From NCBI GenBank assembly GCA_015069325.1, contig SVIV01000003.1, forward strand, positions 75,671-139,670: a stretch of 64,000 nucleotides of DNA, read 5' to 3'. The stretch's first letter is position 1. Every line of letters starts with the position of its first letter. Of the stretch, positions 59,827 through 64,000 are shown piece by piece. The notes under the pieces are model-generated. The model saw only the letters and a program-made list of their open reading frames with translations, did not search any database and was not told the DNA's origin. Both the position numbers and the translations under genes were made by a program. Source of the DNA: Clostridiales bacterium. Its GTDB lineage: Bacteria; Bacillota; Clostridia; Christensenellales; UBA1242.

Positions 59827-60755
59827 TCTTCGAACATACCTAATTTATCAGATATTCTAGGGAGATAAATTGCCCTTGAAATTAAATCTGTTAAATATAT
59901 ATTTGATAACTTTTTAGAACTCCTTTCATTTTCTAGTAAAGAAAGGAGTTCTTTTTTTGAGCAAGAATCTTCAAATGTAACATTCAGTTCATTTAAACAG
60001 TATTTAACAGCATCAAGTGTAAAATTAGACGCTTGAGAATAAAAATTAAAATTTGATAGTTCTGTAATAGAAGAATTGTTAAGCGTTGGAAATATTTGAG
60101 TTTCTATTTCGTCATTTTCTTTTATAATTGAACGATAAATTAATTTTGGGTTGAACAGTTGGAATTTTAGCATGTGCGGCCATATATTTAATGGTGCGGA
60201 ACCTTTAATATTATAAAAATAATCAACCATACAATACTTAAATCCTATATTTTTAGGATCAACTTCCCAAATGGATGCAATAATGTTCATATTATTTGAA
60301 TTTGAAATATCTTCCATTTCAAACAATACAAAATAATAGACATCAGGCTGTAAAACCTTTTTAAGATCTTGTTCGTCTTTTACCCCAATTAACCATTTTG
60401 AATCATCATGCCTTTGTATGTTTATAGAATTACATATTGAACAATCTTTTTCAATACTTGAAACCACATTTCCGCAATCTTTACATACCCCTAATTGATC
60501 TACTCTATAACAAGTTTTAATTTCGCCGTATCTAAGAGGATTTCTTGAAATTATTAAATCATACCCTCTGGCTCCAGATTTACCACCAGGATAACCGGTT
60601 ACAATGCTAGTTAGATGTTGCCCAATATAACCCATCCTTGCTTGAGAAGTTTGTTTTGTAATATCTGACCATGCATTTACTCTTTTTCGTAAATTTATAT
60701 ACAAATCTTTAATAAGCGCTTCACTCGCTTCTATTGTTCCTAAAGAATAATTCAT
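59823..60755 (-). CDS. Type II restriction endonuclease, MamI-like
   Basis: A 310-residue protein with a PD-(D/E)XK pattern GARGYDLIISRNPLRYGEIKTCYRVDQ (Asp, then Glu-x-Lys) and a zinc knuckle CKDCGNVVSSIEKDCSIC. The order of the nuclease core followed by a cysteine cluster agrees with what I recall of MamI-type endonucleases. The name is from memory and should be tested. It converges on the methyltransferase gene, a normal R-M layout. GGAG ribosome site. The C-terminal ~100 residues may hold specificity. Interrupted palindromes of the GAT...ATC type are cut by MamI itself; this enzyme's site is unknown. Confidence 0.72.
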   Translation of the reverse strand: MNYSLGTIEASEALIKDLYINLRKRVNAWSDITKQTSQARMGYIGQHLTSIVTGYPGGKSGARGYDLIISRNPLRYGEIKTCYRVDQLGVCKDCGNVVSSIEKDCSICNSINIQRHDDSKWLIGVKDEQDLKKVLQPDVYYFVLFEMEDISNSNNMNIIASIWEVDPKNIGFKYCMVDYFYNIKGSAPLNIWPHMLKFQLFNPKLIYRSIIKENDEIETQIFPTLNNSSITELSNFNFYSQASNFTLDAVKYCLNELNVTFEDSCSKKELLSLLENERSSKKLSNIYLTDLISRAIYLPRISDKLGMFED

Positions 60756-60844
60756 AAACCATCTCCTACATTGAATATGATATCATAAAAAAGAAAAAAA
60801 GTCTATTAAACGATAAATTTATATAAATTTCTTAAGTTTTGTGC

Positions 60845-60850
60845 TATAAT
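60845..60850 (+). promoter_or_regulatory. Extended -10 promoter of the ASCH gene, leaderless
   Basis: TGCTATAAT; TATAAT is 6 nt before the ATG. Confidence 0.55.
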
Positions 60851-60856
60851 AAAGGC

Positions 60857-61189
60857 ATGAGAGCATTAATTATAAAGCAGCCGTGGATTAATTATATTCT
60901 TGACGGCAAGAAAACATGGGAAATACGTGGAAGTAATACCAATGTGCGTGACGAAATAGAACTGATACAAAGTGGATCTGGATTGGTTGTTGGTAAATGC
61001 AAAGTTACAGATTGTAAAAAGCTAACAATTGATGATTATAAGCAAAATAAAAAATACCACCAAATAGACAATGTTGATGCTTTGCCATATAAAAACACTT
61101 TTGCTTGGATTTTAGAAAAAGCTGAAAGATATAACAATCCAAGAAAATATAAACACCCCAAAGGCGCTATTATATGGGTAAAACTATAA
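60857..61189 (+). CDS. ASCH domain protein
   Basis: A 110-residue ASCH (PUA-fold) protein: MRALIIKQPWINYILDGKKTWEIRGSNTN shows the family G-x-K-x-x-E-x-R block (GKKTWEIRG). The strand LVVGKCKVTDCKKLTIDDY and WILEKAERYNNPRKY follow, and it ends in PKGAIIWVKL. ASCH proteins bind RNA or nucleotides; some hydrolyse acetylated cytidine. It lies between the R-M pair and the element's replication region. Very close -10 box, so the start is the one at the ATG and the transcript is probably leaderless. Confidence 0.85.
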   Translation: MRALIIKQPWINYILDGKKTWEIRGSNTNVRDEIELIQSGSGLVVGKCKVTDCKKLTIDDYKQNKKYHQIDNVDALPYKNTFAWILEKAERYNNPRKYKHPKGAIIWVKL

Positions 61190-61217
61190 GAACGGATGAT
61201 TAGGCCGTTCTTTTTTG
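61188..61217 (+). terminator. Terminator after the ASCH gene
   Basis: Stem AAGAACGG / CCGTTCTT with 9-nt loop and T-run. Confidence 0.85.
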
Positions 61218-61290
61218 TGTAGCCCATAAAATAATAAATTTTGTTTTTAACGGAAAATTTTGCGTTATCTTATATATAAGGCAGAGAAAG

Positions 61291-61346
61291 TTTAGTGTTT
61301 AGTGTTGTTAGTGTTGTCGGTTAACACTAAAACGCTAAAACACTAA
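61291..61346. repeat. Large inverted repeat of TTAGTGTT units
   Basis: Three TTAGTGTT-like units (61291-61316) face, across 4-5 nt, three AACACTAA/AACGCTAA units (61323-61346). Arms are about 24 nt with a few mismatches. It is a candidate replication, transfer or regulator site in the non-coding 617-nt segment before the initiator gene. Confidence 0.6.
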
Positions 61347-61515
61347 TTATTTTATTACGCGCGTGCGTGTGAGTGATTGTGAACTATATTCGCATTTTTT
61401 GTAACAAAAACATTCTACTTATGTTATTTAAAGTCATTTGGAAAAAGTTTGAAATCGTGTGAACACTTTTTGGGCAAAATTTGGGCAAAAAGCCGGTATA
61501 ATATAAGTGTAGGTT

Positions 61516-61543
61516 AAACAGAGGCATTGGTCTCTGTTTTTTT
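61516..61543 (+). terminator. Terminator-like hairpin in the rep leader
   Basis: Stem AAACAGAG / CTCTGTTT with 8-nt loop and seven T, 13 nt after a TATAAT (61497-61502). A very short transcript or an attenuator upstream of the initiator gene is possible. Confidence 0.65.
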
Positions 61544-61569
61544 GTGCGAAAAATTTAAAATAAAAACGT

Positions 61570-61745
61570 AAAAAGTTTTTGGGTTGGTCAAATGGCGTCC
61601 AACCCAACCACTTAAAATAAGCTTTGTAAACAAAAAAAATAAAAAATTATTTCCGTTCGGACAGATGGTGTCCTAACGGCATTGATAAAATGTCGTTATA
61701 AACCAAACATGGTTTTACCGAAGGACTGCAGCCTTCGTTAAAATA
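61570..61745 (+). ncRNA. Multi-hairpin leader/RNA element before the initiator gene
   Basis: Successive hairpins: GGTTGG / CCAACC with loop containing AAATGGCGT (61580-61600); CCGTT-C-GGACA-GATGG-TGTCC-T-AACGG (61653-61679); AAACC/GGTTT around AAACAT (61701-61715); CGAAGG / CCTTCG (61719-61737). The first two loops share ATGG(C/T)GTCC. It may be a copy-control RNA, translational leader or transfer/replication origin of the element. No known class recognised. Confidence 0.5.
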
Positions 61746-61806
61746 TAACTGAAGTTAAGACCTGATCAATCTTAATCTAGGTGCAAAATTTATAAGAGGA
61801 GTAAAT

Positions 61807-62514
61807 ATGAGAAATTATATATTTGATTTTGATCAACAAGTAATGATGGATTTGAATTTATCATTAGAAGAATGTTTGTTACTTGATTATTTAACAAAGT
61901 TCTTTGATAGCGGTTATGCTGTAACAAAATACATAGATCGAAGGAAGTATTGTTGGATAACCTACAAAAAGATGTTAGAAGATTTGCCTATTTTAAGAAA
62001 AAAGGAACGACAAACTCGTAGAGTTTTAGTTTCATTGGAGCAAAAAGGGCTAATTAAAAGACATCTGGAAAACAAGAATCGTTTGTATATCTATGTTAAT
62101 CAAGAGCTTTTATTTTACGGTTATGACGGTAATGAAGGACTGACCAATGAGGATATTAAAGACTTGAATGACCTGCCTGCCGGACAAGATGGTCCTCCAA
62201 TAGTAAAGTATTATAAAAATAAAATTAAAATATTATCTAGAAACGCGCGCGTGAAGGATTTAGATAAGTTTTACTTTCTTTTAAAGTTAAAACAAAAACT
62301 AAAACCTTTAATAAGTGAAATATCTTTTGATATATGTATGAAGAATGCAGAGGTTATTTCTATATCGGATAATTTAATTATATTGTCAGTTAGCGCTCCA
62401 AATATTTTAAAGGATAGACCTGGCAATGTATTTGAAAATGCGGTTATAGAAGTTATTAATGAGCTCGCTTCTGAGGAAGGGGGATCTAAATCTCTAGCAA
62501 ATTCAACTTTATGA
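61807..62514 (+). CDS. Replication initiator-like protein: winged-helix N-terminus plus DnaA domain-I-like C-terminus
   Basis: A 235-residue protein. Residues about 1-100 look like a winged helix (KERQTRRVLVSLEQKGLIKRHLENKNRLYIYVNQ) as in replication initiators of conjugative elements. Residues about 157-222 (FYFLLKLKQKLKPLISEISF, LIILSVSAPNILKDR, NAVIEVINELASEE) resemble the N-terminal interaction domain of DnaA. The middle is a flexible Asn/Asp-rich linker. AAGAGGAGT ribosome site. It is flanked by hairpins upstream and iterons downstream. Role as initiator is inferred from place and fold impression. Confidence 0.6.
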   Translation: MRNYIFDFDQQVMMDLNLSLEECLLLDYLTKFFDSGYAVTKYIDRRKYCWITYKKMLEDLPILRKKERQTRRVLVSLEQKGLIKRHLENKNRLYIYVNQELLFYGYDGNEGLTNEDIKDLNDLPAGQDGPPIVKYYKNKIKILSRNARVKDLDKFYFLLKLKQKLKPLISEISFDICMKNAEVISISDNLIILSVSAPNILKDRPGNVFENAVIEVINELASEEGGSKSLANSTL

Positions 62515-62544
62515 GCGGGCGCGGGCAACCGTGCGAGATTTCGC

Positions 62545-62710
62545 GAAATCAAAAATCAAAAGTTGTTTAGCGCAAAAAATCATAAAATGCTGTAAATATA
62601 AGGATTTTTAATGGTTTATTGATAGTAAAAATAAGGATTTCAGATGATAAAAAATCAAAATTAAATCAAAAAATAATCAAAATAAATCAAAAATAATTAG
62701 AAATCAAATA
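62545..62710 (+). repeat. A/T iterons: candidate replication origin of the element
   Basis: Seven AATCAAA copies: two at 62547-62560, five at 62652-62709 with starts 10-11 or 17 nt apart, close to helical phase. Two ATAAGGATTT copies lie between (62607 and 62631). The rest is A/T only, suited to unwinding. It is directly downstream of the initiator-like gene. Confidence 0.55.
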
Positions 62711-62772
62711 TTCGCGGTTTGTGGCGCGTTTTGTGTTTTATTGATAAATTGCTCGAAAAAGTTTATTACGTG

Positions 62773-62806
62773 CAAATGCCGGGCTGTTTAGGGTAAATGC
62801 CGGCAT
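62773..62806. repeat. Direct repeat AAATGCCGG
   Basis: AAATGCCGG occurs twice, about 21 nt apart (62774-62782 and 62795-62803), in the non-coding segment before the excisionase-like gene. It is a candidate binding site for a regulator or recombination protein. Confidence 0.5.
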
Positions 62807-62937
62807 AGTTATAAAGATAATTAAAAATAAATTTTTAGTTTCGCTGAAATGTCTGGACTTTTATTTGAATTAGAGTTAATGTACACCATGCCAAATACAG
62901 GTCCTGACTCTATCAGCACAAGTTTAGGAGGTATTAA

Positions 62938-63156
62938 ATGGAAAGAATTAGAACAATTAATGAGGCTGTGCAAATGATTAGAAAGGAAGATCCTGAAAGT
63001 AGGATTTCTGCGTATATGATTAGGCAACTTGCTTATAACGAGAAAATTCGTTCAATAAAATCTGGTAGCAAAGTTATGATTGACTTTGATTCATTGCTTG
63101 CATTCTTACAAAGCAAAGAATATTACTTGCCTATGGAACAAATAAAGTTGGTTTAA
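62938..63156 (+). CDS. Excisionase-like small DNA-binding protein
   Basis: A 72-residue protein with a winged-helix/MerR-like layout: RTINEAVQMIRKEDPESRISAYMIRQLAYNEKIRSIKSGSKVMIDFDSLLAFL. The order helix - helix - RSIKSGSK wing - IDFDSLLAFL matches the excisionase/helix-turn-helix_17 type found directly before integrases. TAGGAGGT ribosome site. It lies 14 nt before the integrase gene, as xis does in Tn916-like elements. Confidence 0.8.
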   Translation: MERIRTINEAVQMIRKEDPESRISAYMIRQLAYNEKIRSIKSGSKVMIDFDSLLAFLQSKEYYLPMEQIKLV

Positions 63157-63170
63157 AGGAGGAAAAGATA

Positions 63171-64000
63171 ATGGCTTGCATCAAGAAAAATAAACTTGAA
63201 AATGGAATGGTATCTTACAGAATTCAAGTAAAAGCCAAAAATGAAAGAACTGGTAAATTTCAAACAAAGGTTATGACTTGGCGCAAGCCACCTGAATTAA
63301 ATGAGAAGTCAGTTCAAAGAGAGTTGAATAAAATTGCAATTGAGTTTGAAGAAAAGTTTAGAAAACAACTTAATGGAATGCTTGCAATAGATGAATCAAT
63401 AACCTTTATGGAATATGCTCAAAAATGGCTAGAACAAATAAAAACAACTAGGTCTATAAATTACTACATTAAAGGCAGAGATGCTTTGAAGAAGTTTGAG
63501 GCTTATTTTGGAAATGTTAAACTTAACGCTATAACACCAGTTATGGTGCAAGGTTTTATTGATGATTTGTGTGCATATCAGGTTGAAACAAAAAGAGCTT
63601 TTCTAATAGCTGACATTCAACAATATGTTAAATCTCATTGCATTGAACTTAAAGAATTGTTTAAGAAAGCAGAATTGTCTCGTTCAATATATTTCTCTGC
63701 AACAAGTGGACATGGAATATTGGTAGACAATGCGGAAAAGATATGCAAGGCGCTTGGTGTTGATTTTAAGAAATATTTTACTATTAAAATAGACAGACAT
63801 CCTTATGCAAAAGAAACCGTTATGAAGTTCAAAAGAACGCTGGCAACAATACTTGCAAGCGCTAAACGTCAACGACTTGTTGAACACAATTTTGCGTCCC
63901 GTGATTATATTACACCAATTCAGGGCTACAAAAAAGAAATTGAAATACTAAATGATAAAGAGGCTATTGAGCTAGAAAGATATTTAAGAGATAAAGAAGA
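63171..64000 (+). CDS. Tyrosine recombinase/integrase, N-terminal part (runs off the window)
   Basis: The first 276 residues of a tyrosine integrase. The N-terminal arm-binding domain (residues 1-40) reads like the AP2/DUF3983 type used by Tn916 Int. A core-binding SAM-like domain starts at SITFMEYAQKWLEQIKTTR. After FIDDLCAY (about residue 136) an insert of about 70 residues (140-210) interrupts the domain. It contains a Cro/CI-like helix-turn-helix region (LKELFKKAELSRSIYFSATS, VDNAEKICKALGVDFKKYF). The core-binding helix resumes at KETVMKFKRTLATILASAKRQRLVEHN. The catalytic Arg-His-Arg-Tyr domain lies beyond the window. AAGGAGG ribosome site. Confidence 0.88.
   Translation, partial: MACIKKNKLENGMVSYRIQVKAKNERTGKFQTKVMTWRKPPELNEKSVQRELNKIAIEFEEKFRKQLNGMLAIDESITFMEYAQKWLEQIKTTRSINYYIKGRDALKKFEAYFGNVKLNAITPVMVQGFIDDLCAYQVETKRAFLIADIQQYVKSHCIELKELFKKAELSRSIYFSATSGHGILVDNAEKICKALGVDFKKYFTIKIDRHPYAKETVMKFKRTLATILASAKRQRLVEHNFASRDYITPIQGYKKEIEILNDKEAIELERYLRDKE

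Noticed and set aside
60839..60856. Earlier start for the ASCH gene
   Set aside because: The extra codons include the TATAAT box; the family N-terminus MRALIIKQPW begins at 60857.
53750..61189. Treating the cargo as a prophage
   Set aside because: No capsid, tail, portal or terminase gene is visible; integrase, excisionase-like and initiator-like genes with defence cargo fit an integrative element better, though the right part is unseen.
1..64000. CRISPR array or insertion sequence
   Set aside because: I saw no regularly spaced repeat-spacer array, no cas gene and no transposase; the short A/T tandem repeats at 32.4 and 34.0 kb have no unique spacers.

Overview
The window is AT-rich, densely coded, Gram-positive-type chromosome. 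Strong AGGAGG-like ribosome sites, TTGACA/TATAAT promoters, intrinsic terminators, and spoIIE and cwlD-type genes point to a low-GC Firmicute of the Clostridia with sporulation genes. The species cannot be named from the sequence.

Layout. 1-10.2 kb: housekeeping and unknown genes (YitT membrane protein, glycolipid-type glycosyltransferase plus PlsC acyltransferase, phosphohexomutase, HAD phosphatase, two divergent KsgA-like rRNA dimethylases). 10.2-20.2 kb: one very tight 11-gene operon behind a structured, terminator-bearing 5' leader. It contains the whole GTP-to-preQ0 pathway (folE, queD, queE, queC) interleaved with a glycosyltransferase, a NodU/TobZ-type O-carbamoyltransferase, an SbnA/SbnB pair (2,3-diaminopropionate synthesis), an SHMT-like PLP enzyme, a FemAB/GNAT-like acyltransferase and a radical-SAM/SPASM enzyme. 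This looks like a cryptic 7-deazapurine/diaminopropionate natural-product cluster and is the most interesting part of the window. A convergent three-gene operon (GNAT, S51 peptidase, P-loop kinase) abuts it and could be an immunity module. 22-36 kb: tRNA-Ser(GCU), secreted and hypothetical proteins, CwlD-like amidase, guanylate kinase, SpoIIE, TilS, tRNA-Leu(CAG), MalQ between two almost pure A/T tracts, and Ndk.

36-53.7 kb: accessory genes mixed with core genes. A small restriction-modification operon (XRE regulator, N6-adenine methyltransferase, two unknown genes) sits between two decayed tRNA-Ser 3' ends, next to the intact tRNA-Ser(UGA). Lipoproteins, DapA, an SDR protein and DegV follow. 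Then come an ASCH protein, a nucleotidase and a PARIS-like AAA ATPase/TOPRIM (DUF4435) pair whose ATPase carries an N-terminal zinc ribbon.

53.75 kb to the window end: the left part of an integrative element. Its left boundary is marked by the 3' half of a tRNA-Arg(CCU) gene with its terminator. Cargo is Hachiman (HamA/HamB), an SRA-like/HNH modification-dependent nuclease, a MamI-like restriction-modification pair and an ASCH protein. The backbone is a replication initiator with a DnaA-domain-I-like C-terminus, a multi-hairpin leader, A/T iterons, a small excisionase-like protein and a tyrosine integrase with an inserted helix-turn-helix-like segment that runs off the window. Several accessory genes have a -10 box 6-8 nt before the ATG and no Shine-Dalgarno, so they are probably leaderless.
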